Assembly: GCF_036002505.1 (NCBI RefSeq)
Contig: NZ_DASYTH010000179.1
Location: forward strand, 1-35,749
Length of the DNA stretch: 35,749 nucleotides
DNA from: DASYTH01 sp036002505
Lineage (GTDB): Bacteria > Actinomycetota > Actinomycetes > Mycobacteriales > Pseudonocardiaceae
Direction: 5' to 3'
The first letter of the stretch is position 1; every line of letters starts with the position of its first letter. Shown here in pieces: positions 24,055 through 32,444 of the stretch. The position numbers and the translations under genes are program-made. The notes under the pieces are model-generated. The model was given only the letters and a program-made list of their open reading frames with translations, did not search any database and had not been told where the DNA came from.

Positions 24055-25074
24055 ATGAGCCCCCGGAAGGTGGTCGCCGAGCGGGCCGGGGTGGCGCTCG
24101 TCGAGTTGCTCGAGGGGGACCAGGAGTGGCTGAACGAGCGGGGTGACGGGGCGTTCGAGTCGGACCCGGACGACCGGGAACCGTTGCAGCGCTTGACCGT
24201 GTACCGGCTCGGGGTGGCCGACGCGGGGTCCGGCGAGTTGGTGGGCAGCGTCAGCTGGCACGCCGAGGGGTACGGGCCCACCGTCACCTGCGCGGCCTGG
24301 AACATCGGGATCGCGCTGCTGCCGGCGGCGCGCGGGCGCGGCATCGGATCAGGCGCGCAGCGGATGCTGGCCGAGTACCTGTTCGCCACCACCGAGGTGG
24401 ACCGGATCGAGGCCAGCACCGAAGTGATCAACATGGCGGAGCGGCGGGCGCTGACCCGGGCCGGGTTCCGGGCCGAAGGGGTCATCCGCGGCGCCGCCAT
24501 GCGCGGCGGTGTCCGGCGTGACTACCTGGGTTTCGCGCTGCTCCGCTCAGACCTCCGCCCGGCCTCCGACGAGCGGGTGATCGTCGCCGCGCGCGACGGA
24601 GTCGGCTTGGCCGAGCCGTTTCCCGGCGACGTGGACCAGGTGTTCAAGGCCAGCGCGAGCGAGTTCGACCAAGATGAGGACCGCCGCCCGCGGCCGATGC
24701 TGGCCCCGGTTCCGAGCCACCACCTGATCGTGCTCGACACCACGACCGGCGCCATGCTCGGCGGCGTCAGCTGGCACGCCGTCGACTACGGCGGAACCCT
24801 CGGCGCGGCGGCCTGGAACATCGGGATCGGTCTGGTCCCCGAGGCCCGCGGCCGCGGCGTGGGAACCCTGGCGCAGCGGCTGCTCATGGAGCACCTGTTC
24901 GCCACCACCGAACTCGACCGCGTCGAGGCGTCCACCGACGTGGCGAACGTGGCCGAGCAGCGGTCCCTGGAGAAGGCCGGCTTCCGCCGCGAGGGCGTGC
25001 TCCGCGGCACCCAGGTCCGCGGCGGCATCCGCCGCGACCTCGTGCAGTACGGCATCCTCCGCAGCGATCTCTAG
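24055..25074 (+). CDS. Tandem-domain GNAT N-acetyltransferase (RimJ/RimL-like)
   Basis: The 339-residue product is made of two similar GNAT halves (about 1-165 and 175-339). Each has a W-H-A sheet segment (VSWHAEGYGPT; VSWHAVDYGGT), the acetyl-CoA motif (LPAARGRGIGSGAQR; VPEARGRGVGTLAQR), RIEAST/RVEAST and a terminal LLRSDL/ILRSDL. The halves are clearly an internal duplication. Such proteins acetylate amino groups of proteins or small molecules; the substrate is unknown. The ATG at 24055 has GGAG 7 bp upstream; the ATG at 24043 is an in-frame alternative lying inside repeat copy 2. Convergent with the LuxR-type ATPase gene. Confidence 0.85.
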   Translation: MSPRKVVAERAGVALVELLEGDQEWLNERGDGAFESDPDDREPLQRLTVYRLGVADAGSGELVGSVSWHAEGYGPTVTCAAWNIGIALLPAARGRGIGSGAQRMLAEYLFATTEVDRIEASTEVINMAERRALTRAGFRAEGVIRGAAMRGGVRRDYLGFALLRSDLRPASDERVIVAARDGVGLAEPFPGDVDQVFKASASEFDQDEDRRPRPMLAPVPSHHLIVLDTTTGAMLGGVSWHAVDYGGTLGAAAWNIGIGLVPEARGRGVGTLAQRLLMEHLFATTELDRVEASTDVANVAEQRSLEKAGFRREGVLRGTQVRGGIRRDLVQYGILRSDL

Positions 25075-25283
25075 GTTGGTGAGCGGCAGTTGGCGGGGCG
25101 GTGGCGGGCTCGTCTGCGGGTTGGGTTGGGTGGCGGGGCGGCGGTTTCGGCGTGGCTGAGTCCAAAGAAGGCTGGGGACGAGGTGGGGACCTGGGCCGGT
25201 CTTTCGGGTACGTCTTGGCGGGGTGGGCCTGGCGAGGGTGGCTGATCTTGTCCGGTGTGCGGTTTGGCGGGCCGAGAAGAAGG

Positions 25284-25351
25284 CCATGATCGCCAGAATG
25301 GGAGCGAGACGCTCATATACGAGCGTCTCGCTCCCCTATCGCTGATCATGG
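25284..25351. repeat. 68-bp nested perfect palindrome
   Basis: The outer arms are CCATGATC/GATCATGG. After exactly 8 unpaired bases on each side come the inner arms GGGAGCGAGACGCTC (25300-25314) and GAGCGTCTCGCTCCC (25321-25335), a perfect 15-bp stem with loop ATATAC. It lies between convergent genes and would terminate both, but its symmetry suggests a dispersed element. The remaining 209 bp (25075-25283) hold no convincing gene. Confidence 0.85.
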
Positions 25352-25396
25352 ACACCTCCCCAGACCCAGCCCGCTGACGAGCCGTGCGACAGCCGC

Positions 25397-28183
25397 TCAG
25401 GCGGGGAGGGGGCAGCCGAGGGCGGTCAGCTCAGTGCGGCCCTCGGCTGCGCGGTCGTCGAGGAGGAGCAGGGTGCAGGCGCGCTCGAAGCGGGCGTCGA
25501 GGTGTTCCCAGGCGGTGACGGAGCGTTCGAGGGCGGCGCGGTCGCCGGTGAGCCGGCTGGTGGCGCGGTCCAGGCAGGCGGCGGCCCAGGCGTTCTCGGC
25601 GGCGACGGGGGTGGCGGCGGCCAGGCGTTCCGCGGCGTCGGGGGTGCGCGCGGCGGCGGCGACCTCGGCGGCGAGGGCCCAGGCGTAGGCGTCGTAGTAC
25701 CAGTGCGGGGTGGTGTACCAGTCGGGTCCTGGGGTGCCGGTGGTGCGGGCCAGGGCGCGGTCGAGGTCGCCGAGGTGCAGGGCCACCCGGGCGTCGGCGA
25801 AGGCGGAGAACAGGTCGAGGTTGCGGTGGGACAGGGGGTCCGGGCCGCCGATGACGGTGCCGGCGCGGTCGCGCCAGGTGCGGTAGCCGCCGAGGTCGCC
25901 GCGCAGGCCGTGAGCCAGGGCCATGGCGTAGACCGCCGGGGACATCCAGCGGGCGGCGGGCCGGCCGGCGCGTTCCCAGGCCCGCCACATCACCGTGGCG
26001 TGGGTTTCCGCCTCGTCGAAGGCGCCCTGCAGCACCAGCGGGAGGACGAGCTGGCTGGCGGAGTTGTGCTGCTGGCCGAGCATCACGGCTTCCAGCTGGA
26101 CGCGGCGGGCGTTGGCCACGGCCGTCGGCAGCTCGCCGGCCATCAGCGCGAACTCGTTGGCCATGTGGAAGATGTCGGTGATCTCGAAGCCGGCGCGGGG
26201 GTCGTGCCGGGGGAGGCGGTCGAGCAGCCTGACCCGCTCGGAGTTGAGTTCGAACGCCGCGCGCATCCGGCCGGTGCGGGCCAGCGTGCAGGTGACCGCG
26301 TCCAGGGCGCCGCTGATCAGGGCCGGATCGCCCACCGCTCGGGCCGCGGCGAGGGCCGCTTGGGACAGCTCGTGGTCGGGCGTGATCTTGGCGGGAACGC
26401 TGTTCCAGGCCCGGGCGGCGGTGAGATACGCGGCCACCACCGGGTCGCCGGGCGGGGCGATCTCGGTGGCGGTGTCGAGCAGGTCGCACAGCTCGGCGTG
26501 CGGGATCTCCTCGGGGAAGTCGGCGGGGGCGCGGTCGGCGATGGTCACGGCGAAGGCCAGCGCGGTGGCATGGGCGGCCGGGTCGCCCGCCGACTTGGCC
26601 CGGTCGGCGGCCTCCACCAGCAGGGCGAACGCCTGGTCGCCGCGCATGTTGGCGAGCGCCACGTCGGCGGCCAGCCGGAGGTCCGCCGCGGCGTGCGCGT
26701 CGGTGGCGGCGCGGGCCGCGGTCGACCGGTAGTGCTGGCCGGCTTCGACCATGAAGCCCCGGGCGTAGCTGAGGCGGCCGAGGGCCTGGCCGAGCTGGTG
26801 CGCCGTGGGGTCCGGGCCCGGCGGGGCGGCGGTGAGTGCGGCGCGCAGGTCGTCGGCCACCGCGTCGAAGTCGTCCCGCCAGGGCTTGCCGGCGTCGATG
26901 CGCTGGGCCAGCTCCTCGGCGGCGAGGGCGGCCCAGGACAGATGCCGGGCCCGGGTGTCCGGCTCCTCACCGGCCGCCTCCAGCTTGGCCAGTGCGTAGG
27001 CCCGCACCGTCCCCAGCAGCCGCCACCGGCTGCGCGCCCCGTCCCGCCGGTGCACCAGCAGGCTCTTGTCGGCCAGCCGCCCGATCAGGTCCGCGACCAG
27101 GCCGCGGTCGCCCGGGGTGACCGCGGCCGCGCCGTCGAGGTCGAAGCCGCCGGAGAACACGCCGAGCCGGCGGAACAGCGCGCGCTCGGCGTCGTCCAGC
27201 AGGTCGTGGCTCCAGTTGATCACGTCGCGCAGCGAGCGGTGCCGGTGGTCGGCGCCGCGGCCGCCGGAGAGCAGCTGCAGGTGGTCGGCCAGGCCGGCGA
27301 TGAGGCCGTCCACCCCGAGCGAGGCGATCCGCGCGGCGGCCAGCTCGATGGCCAGCGGCATGCCGTCCAGGCGGGCGCACAGGGCGCCGACCAGCGAGTG
27401 CTCGTCGGTGAAGTCGGGGTCGGCGGCGGCCGCGCGGTCCAGGAACAGGGCTTCGGCCTCCGAGCCGAGCGGGCCGCCGGTGTCCGCGGACACCAGTGAC
27501 AGCGGCGGCACCCGGATGGTGCGCTCGCCGGGCACGCCGAGTCGCTCGCGGCTGGTGGTCAGCACGGTCAGCTCGGGGCAGGCGGTGAGCAGGCGCTCGG
27601 TGAACGCCGCCGCGGCGTCCAGCAGGTGCTCGCAGTTGTCCAGCACGAGCAGCATCGGGCCGCGGCCGAGCTCCTCGAGGACCACCTCGTCCAGCGGCTG
27701 CTGCGGATGCTCGGTCACGCCGAGGACGGCGGCCGCGGCCTGGGCCACGAACCCCTCGCGGACCGGCACCAGGTCCACGAACGCGCCGCCGTGCGGGAAC
27801 GAGCCGGCGGTGCGCTCGGCCGTCGCCGCGGCCAGCCGGGTCTTGCCGACGCCACCCGGGCCGACCAGGCTCACCAGCCGCGACTCGGTGAGCGCCGCGC
27901 CGATCGCGGCGAGCTCGCGCTCCCGGCCGATGAAGCTGGTCCACGCGACCGGGCGGCCGACCAGCTCGCCGGCCGGTTTGTGCGCGGTGTGCGCCAGGTC
28001 GGCCAGCGCGCGCCGGTCGTCCACGCCGAACTTGCGCAGCAGCGAGGAGACGTGGCTTTCCACGGTGCGCACGGAAATGTGCAGCCGGCCGGCGATCTGC
28101 GCGTTGCTCAGCCGGTCGCCAATGGCGGCCAGCACTTCGGCCTCGCGCTCGGAGACTGCGGCGGCCGGCACAGCTCGGTTCAT
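25397..28183 (-). CDS. Large ATPase regulator with N-terminal LuxR helix-turn-helix
   Basis: The product has 928 residues. Residues 8-62 are a LuxR/GerE helix-turn-helix (SEREAEVLAAIGDRLSNAQIAGRLHISVRTVESHVSSLLRKFGV). Residues about 83-430 are a STAND/COG3903-type ATPase with FIGRERELAAI, Walker A GPGGVGKTRLAAA (108-120), Walker B LLVLDNCEHLLD and the sensor LTTSRERLGVPGE. The remainder is an Ala-rich helical TPR-like region. Large LuxR-type ATPases usually carry the helix-turn-helix at the C-terminus; here it is N-terminal. The ATG at 28183 was chosen because the DNA-binding domain follows at once, though the ribosome binding site is weak. It is divergent from the methyltransferase gene, a possible target. 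Confidence 0.87.
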   Translation of the reverse strand: MNRAVPAAAVSEREAEVLAAIGDRLSNAQIAGRLHISVRTVESHVSSLLRKFGVDDRRALADLAHTAHKPAGELVGRPVAWTSFIGRERELAAIGAALTESRLVSLVGPGGVGKTRLAAATAERTAGSFPHGGAFVDLVPVREGFVAQAAAAVLGVTEHPQQPLDEVVLEELGRGPMLLVLDNCEHLLDAAAAFTERLLTACPELTVLTTSRERLGVPGERTIRVPPLSLVSADTGGPLGSEAEALFLDRAAAADPDFTDEHSLVGALCARLDGMPLAIELAAARIASLGVDGLIAGLADHLQLLSGGRGADHRHRSLRDVINWSHDLLDDAERALFRRLGVFSGGFDLDGAAAVTPGDRGLVADLIGRLADKSLLVHRRDGARSRWRLLGTVRAYALAKLEAAGEEPDTRARHLSWAALAAEELAQRIDAGKPWRDDFDAVADDLRAALTAAPPGPDPTAHQLGQALGRLSYARGFMVEAGQHYRSTAARAATDAHAAADLRLAADVALANMRGDQAFALLVEAADRAKSAGDPAAHATALAFAVTIADRAPADFPEEIPHAELCDLLDTATEIAPPGDPVVAAYLTAARAWNSVPAKITPDHELSQAALAAARAVGDPALISGALDAVTCTLARTGRMRAAFELNSERVRLLDRLPRHDPRAGFEITDIFHMANEFALMAGELPTAVANARRVQLEAVMLGQQHNSASQLVLPLVLQGAFDEAETHATVMWRAWERAGRPAARWMSPAVYAMALAHGLRGDLGGYRTWRDRAGTVIGGPDPLSHRNLDLFSAFADARVALHLGDLDRALARTTGTPGPDWYTTPHWYYDAYAWALAAEVAAAARTPDAAERLAAATPVAAENAWAAACLDRATSRLTGDRAALERSVTAWEHLDARFERACTLLLLDDRAAEGRTELTALGCPLPA

Positions 28184-28275
28184 CGTGGGCCCCAACGAAA
28201 TCCGTGACGACTCCGTGGTCGGTAGGTGGTCGGCTCGGATGTCTGAGCGGACCCTACCAGGGAAAACTACCAACT

Positions 28276-29331
28276 ATGACCACTCTGGACGCGTGGGAGT
28301 TATCCGAGTTCACCGATCGCTTAATCGCGGACCTCGCGGTGGTGGCGCACGCGGCGACCGTGGTAGCCGGTGACCGGCTGGGGCTGTACCGGGCGCTGGC
28401 CGACTCCGGGCCGGCGACTCCGGCCGAGGTGGCGGCGGTGGCGGGGTGCGACGAGCGGTACGTGATCGAGTGGTGCCACGCCCAGGCGGCGGCCGGGTAC
28501 TGCGAGTACGACGAGGAGACCGGCCGGTTCTCGCTGTCCGAGGTGCAGGAGGCGTGCCTGGCGGACGGTCCGGCGTCCCTGTCCGCCGGCATGATGATCG
28601 CTGGCGCGCTGTTCAAGAACGAGGAGCCGCTCGCCGAGGCGATCCGGACCGGGGGCGGGTTCGCCTGGGGTGACCACCACGACGACCTGTTCGCCGGTCT
28701 GTCCCGGTTCCTCCGCGCCGACTACCGGTCAAACCTGGTGAGCTCCTGGATCCCCGCGCTGGACGGGGTGGCCGCGCGGCTGTCCGCCGGCACCGCGGTG
28801 GCCGACGTCGGCTGCGGCCGGGGCGCGGCGGCGATCCTGCTCGCGCGGGCCTACCCGGCGTGCACGGTCACCGGCTTCGACCCGCACCGCCCGTCGGTCG
28901 AGGCCGCACGGAAGGCCGCGGTGGACGCCGGGGTCTCCGACCGGGTCAGCTTCGAGGTCGCCTGTGCCCAGGACTTCCCAGGCTCCGACCACGGTTTGGT
29001 CTGCACGCTGAACGCGTTGCACCACATGGGAGATCCGGTCGGCGCCGCCACCCACATCCGCTCCGCGCTCGCCCCCGACGGCACCTGGCTCCTGGTCGAG
29101 CCGATGGCCGGTGAGTCCGTCGCGGACAACCTGGGCGAGGTCGGCCGCCTCTATTACGCACTGTCCACCCTGGTCAGCACCCCCGCCGCCCGCGCCCAAC
29201 CCGGCGGCTGGGCCCTCGGCGCCCAACCCAGCGAAGCCCAACTCCGCGGCGTCTGCCGGCGCGGCGGCTTCACCACCTTCCGCCGCGCCACCGAAACCCG
29301 CCTGCACCGCGTCTTCGACGTCCGCCCGTGA
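28276..29331 (+). CDS. SAM-dependent methyltransferase with N-terminal winged helix (Rv2258c-like)
   Basis: The 351-residue product has an N-terminal winged-helix dimerisation domain (LGLYRALADSGPATPAEVAAVAGCDERYVIEWCHAQAAAGYCEYDEETGRFSLS), as in O-methyltransferases. The class I SAM domain follows, with motif I VADVGCGRGAAAILLA, FDPHRPSVEAARKAA and LNALHHMGDPVGAATHIRSALAPDGTWLLVEP. The substrate is unknown. The ATG at 28276 gives the family start; upstream is only a weak GGGA and a CTACCA direct repeat. The 92-bp divergent spacer with the LuxR-type ATPase gene suggests possible regulation by it. Its stop lies 2 bp from that of the convergent GlsB-like gene. Confidence 0.86.
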   Translation: MTTLDAWELSEFTDRLIADLAVVAHAATVVAGDRLGLYRALADSGPATPAEVAAVAGCDERYVIEWCHAQAAAGYCEYDEETGRFSLSEVQEACLADGPASLSAGMMIAGALFKNEEPLAEAIRTGGGFAWGDHHDDLFAGLSRFLRADYRSNLVSSWIPALDGVAARLSAGTAVADVGCGRGAAAILLARAYPACTVTGFDPHRPSVEAARKAAVDAGVSDRVSFEVACAQDFPGSDHGLVCTLNALHHMGDPVGAATHIRSALAPDGTWLLVEPMAGESVADNLGEVGRLYYALSTLVSTPAARAQPGGWALGAQPSEAQLRGVCRRGGFTTFRRATETRLHRVFDVRP

Positions 29332-29333
29332 CG

Positions 29334-29603
29334 TTATTGCGGCTGCCGGGTTTTCGTGCCGGAGAGCGCGGCGACGCCGGCGCCGGCGAGGCCGACCTGC
29401 ATGGCGAGTTCGATCCAGTCGATGCCGGCGGTGTCGGCCACGCCGAGCACGGTGGCCGCGGCGGTGCCCAGGAACGCGGCGACGACGCCGACGAAGATGG
29501 TCAGCAGCAGCGAGACGTGCTGCCGGCCGGGTACGACCAGACGCCCGAGGCCGCCGACCGCGAGCCCGATCAGCAGCGCCGAGATGATCCCAGTGATCTC
29601 CAC
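29334..29603 (-). CDS. GlsB/YeaQ/YmgE-family membrane protein
   Basis: The 89-residue product has three hydrophobic helices (ISALLIGLAVGGLGRLVV; LLLTIFVGVVAAFLGTAAATVLG; WIELAMQVGLAGAGVAAL). The spacing and the GLGRLVVPGRQ segment are typical of the transglycosylase-associated protein family, which is linked to stress in other bacteria; the biochemical role is unknown. The GTG at 29603 follows GAGGGGAC. It lies downstream of the MFS gene on the same strand with a 105-bp gap, so it could be the end of the bgl-MFS operon or independent. Confidence 0.82.
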   Translation of the reverse strand: MEITGIISALLIGLAVGGLGRLVVPGRQHVSLLLTIFVGVVAAFLGTAAATVLGVADTAGIDWIELAMQVGLAGAGVAALSGTKTRQPQ

Positions 29604-29708
29604 GAGATGTCCCCTCTATCGCATGGGTGAGTAGCCATGACTCAGGATCGCGTCACGGCGCTGCCCGGCGAATCCGGAACTTCCCCGAGGTGCCCCTGAT
29701 TCGGACCC

Positions 29709-30950
29709 CTAGCGGACGGAGCGGATCTTGTAGACCAGGACGGCGCCGCTGAGGGCGAAGGCGGCGGTGACGAGGTAGAGGACGGGGTAGCCGCCGAGGT
29801 GGGTGACGATCGGGGCGGCGAGCGCGGGGGCGATCACCTGGGGGAGCGAGTTGGCGATGTTGATCACGCCGAGGTCCTTGCCGCGGTCGACGGCCTGGGG
29901 GAGGACCTCGGTCAACAGGGCGAAGTCCACTGAGGTGTAGACGCCGAAACCGAGCCCGAGCACGGCCGCCGCGACGAGAGCGCCGGTCCAGGTGGGGAAG
30001 CCGGCGAGGATGAGCGCGGCGATCGACACCACGATGCCGGAGACCAGCACGAAGATCCGGCGCCGGCCGAGGCGGTCCGAGGCGATGCCGCCGACCACCA
30101 CGGTGAGCAGGAGGGTGGCGGCGTAGGTGGCGGTGAGGATGAACACGCCGCCCTCGGGGTCGGGGCGGTGCACGGCGTCCTGCAGGAAGTAGAGCAGGTA
30201 CACCAGGGGGAGGGCGTTGCCGAGGTTCATCAGGAACCTGGTGAGCCAGGCCCAGCCGAAGTCGGGGTGCAGCCGCGGGTTGATCCAGAACCCGCGCAGG
30301 AACGCCCGGGTGTCCCAGGCCGGCCGCAGCGTGGGGTCGAGCACGGTGTCCTTGCGCAGCAACAAATAGGGTATGACGGTGACGAGCAGGAAGACCATGA
30401 CCGCCAGGTAGCCGCCGACGAACCCGCCGACCGCGGCGGCGAGTGCGGAGCCGGCGACCACGCCGAGGGTCTGCGCCACGCCGAGCCAGCCGCCGACCAT
30501 GCCGCGCTGCCGGTGCGGAACCTGGTCGGGGATGGCGGCGACGAGTGCGGCCAGCATGGCGTTCAGGGTCACCTGGACCAGGCACCAGCCGATGATCATC
30601 ACGGCCAGGTTGGGGGCGGAGGCCAGCAGTACCAAACTGAGCGCGCCGCCGAGCGCCCCGACCGCGGTCCACGGCAGGCGGCGGCCGAACCGGGACACCG
30701 TGCGGTCGGAGAGCGCGCCGAACAGCGGGTTGGACACCACCGAGAACGCCGCGCCGATGCCGACGACCACCCCGAGTGCGGTCTCCTTGTGGCCCGGCGC
30801 AAGGGCTTCCGCCTGCTTGCCGAGCAGCACCTGGATCGGTCCGAACCACCCGGCGTACAACCCGACGCTGGCCAGCGAGATGGCCGCGGTCCACCGCACC
30901 TTGACCGGCTCCGTCGGCTCCGCGAGCGCGGTGACCGCCGCGGTGCTCAC
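29709..30950 (-). CDS. MFS/GPH-type sugar transporter
   Basis: The 413-residue product has about 12 transmembrane helices and resembles glycoside or sucrose transporters. The motifs GALSDRTVSRFGRRLPW (loop 2-3) and GGIASDRLGRRRIFVLVSG (loop 8-9) are MFS signatures; the FGRRLPW form is typical of the SUC/GPH group. The GTG at 30950 overlaps the beta-glucosidase stop by 4 bp (GTGA), so the two are co-translated. This strongly suggests uptake of a beta-glucoside or disaccharide for hydrolysis by the neighbouring enzyme. Confidence 0.87.
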   Translation of the reverse strand: MSTAAVTALAEPTEPVKVRWTAAISLASVGLYAGWFGPIQVLLGKQAEALAPGHKETALGVVVGIGAAFSVVSNPLFGALSDRTVSRFGRRLPWTAVGALGGALSLVLLASAPNLAVMIIGWCLVQVTLNAMLAALVAAIPDQVPHRQRGMVGGWLGVAQTLGVVAGSALAAAVGGFVGGYLAVMVFLLVTVIPYLLLRKDTVLDPTLRPAWDTRAFLRGFWINPRLHPDFGWAWLTRFLMNLGNALPLVYLLYFLQDAVHRPDPEGGVFILTATYAATLLLTVVVGGIASDRLGRRRIFVLVSGIVVSIAALILAGFPTWTGALVAAAVLGLGFGVYTSVDFALLTEVLPQAVDRGKDLGVINIANSLPQVIAPALAAPIVTHLGGYPVLYLVTAAFALSGAVLVYKIRSVR

Positions 30951-32341
30951 CGCGTCGCCTTGATGAGATCCCGGTACCAGTAATAGGAATCCTTCGGCGT
31001 TCGCTTGAGCGTCGCGTAGTCGATGTGCACCAGGCCGAAGCGTTGCGAGTAGCCGACCGACCATTCGAAATTGTCCACAATGGACCAGACGAAGTAGCCG
31101 CGGACGTCCACGCCCTCGTGAATGGCTGCGCGCACCGCTTCCAGATGCGCGTCCAGGTACTCGATCCGGCGCGGGTCGGCCACCCGCCCGCTCTCGTCCG
31201 GACCGTCGTCGTAGGCACAGCCGTTCTCCGTGACGTACACCGGAGGAAGCGCGTCGCCGTATCGTTCTTTGAACGTCGTGAGGATCTCCCGCAACCCGTC
31301 CGGCACGACCGGCCAGCCGAACCCGGTGGTGGGAACGCCGTCAATCGGTGGGAAGCTGAACGGAAGCCCTTCGGGGACGATCGTGTCAATACCGACCCCC
31401 TGCAGGGGCCCCACCCCCTCCGGTCCGTCGATCGGCACCGCCGCGGCCGCGCCCGGCGCGCCGACCCGGCTGGGTTGGTAGTAGTTGATCCCGTACCAGT
31501 CCAGCGGAGTGGAGATCACCTTCAGGTCCTCCGCCACCGGTCCGGGCATGGCGGCGGCCAACTCCTCGGCGGGGTAGCGGCCGCGCAGGACCGGGTCGGC
31601 GAACAGGCCGTTCACCAAGGCGTCAAAGGCATCCGCCGCGCCGCGGTCCGCCTCGGAGTCGCTGGCCGGCCACACCGGAATGTGATTGTTGGCGATCCCG
31701 ATGTTGCCCGCGCCGGCCGCCCGGAGCGCCTCGACGGCCAGACCGTGGCCGAGAAGTTGGTGGTGCGCAACGGGAAGCGCGCCGAACACGAGCGCCTTCC
31801 CCGGCGCGTGCCCGCCGATGCCGTAGCCGAACAGGGTGACCACCATGGGCTCGTTGAGCGGCATCCACATCCGCACCCGGTCGGCCAGCCGCTCGCCCAC
31901 CACGGCCGCGTACTCGGCGAACCGGTATGCGGTGTCGCGGTTCAGCCAGCCGCCGAGATCCTCCAGGGCCTGCGGCAGGTCCCAGTGGAACAGCGTGGCC
32001 GCGGGCGCGATGCCGGCCTCGCACAGCGCGTCCACCAGCCGGTCGTAGAAGTCCAGCCCGGCCGGGTTGACCGCGCCGCTGCCGGTGGGCACGACCCGCG
32101 GCCAGGCTAGGGAGAACCGGTACGCGCCGACGCCGAGGTCCCGCATCAGCGCGACGTCCTCGGGGTAGCGGTGGTAGTGGTCGGTGGCCACCGCGCCGGT
32201 GTCGCCGTTCAGGATCTTGCCGGGTGTCGCGGTGAAGGTGTCCCATGTGGACGGTCCACGGCCGTCCTCGCCGGCGGCGCCCTCGATCTGGTAGGCGGCG
32301 GTGGCGACACCCCAGAGGAATTCGGCGGGGAACGCGGTCAC
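30947..32341 (-). CDS. Beta-glucosidase, glycoside hydrolase family 1
   Basis: The 464-residue TIM-barrel retaining glycosidase has the GH1 N-terminal signature FLWGVATAAYQIEGA, the acid/base glutamate E164 in PLNEPMV and the nucleophile glutamate in YVTENG (about residue 371). FVWSIVDNFEWSVGYSQRFGLVHID is the aglycone-binding end. There is no signal peptide, so it acts in the cytoplasm on imported cellobiose or other beta-glucosides. The GTG at 32341 follows AAAGGTGG. It is the first gene of a two-gene operon with the MFS transporter. A small inverted repeat just upstream may be an operator; no LacI-type gene is nearby. Confidence 0.94.
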   Translation of the reverse strand: MTAFPAEFLWGVATAAYQIEGAAGEDGRGPSTWDTFTATPGKILNGDTGAVATDHYHRYPEDVALMRDLGVGAYRFSLAWPRVVPTGSGAVNPAGLDFYDRLVDALCEAGIAPAATLFHWDLPQALEDLGGWLNRDTAYRFAEYAAVVGERLADRVRMWMPLNEPMVVTLFGYGIGGHAPGKALVFGALPVAHHQLLGHGLAVEALRAAGAGNIGIANNHIPVWPASDSEADRGAADAFDALVNGLFADPVLRGRYPAEELAAAMPGPVAEDLKVISTPLDWYGINYYQPSRVGAPGAAAAVPIDGPEGVGPLQGVGIDTIVPEGLPFSFPPIDGVPTTGFGWPVVPDGLREILTTFKERYGDALPPVYVTENGCAYDDGPDESGRVADPRRIEYLDAHLEAVRAAIHEGVDVRGYFVWSIVDNFEWSVGYSQRFGLVHIDYATLKRTPKDSYYWYRDLIKATR

Positions 32342-32350
32342 GGGGCCACC

Positions 32351-32366
32351 TTTCAGAAACGTGAAA
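32351..32366 (-). promoter_or_regulatory. Possible operator at the beta-glucosidase gene
   Basis: TTTCA-N6-TGAAA, perfect 5-bp arms, 9 bp before the start codon and overlapping the ribosome binding site region. It is short enough to be chance. Confidence 0.25.
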
Positions 32367-32444
32367 AGAACTCACAGAAGCATGCCGCCGGCCGGCGCGC
32401 CGGGTCAAGCGGAACCTCATGCACCCGCCCGGTGTATGTCAAGC

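Noticed and set aside
25502..27499. A 665-codon plus-strand ORF opposite the LuxR ATPase gene
   Set aside because: It is Gly/Val/Gln-rich antisense composition; the minus strand has clear HTH, Walker A and Walker B motifs.
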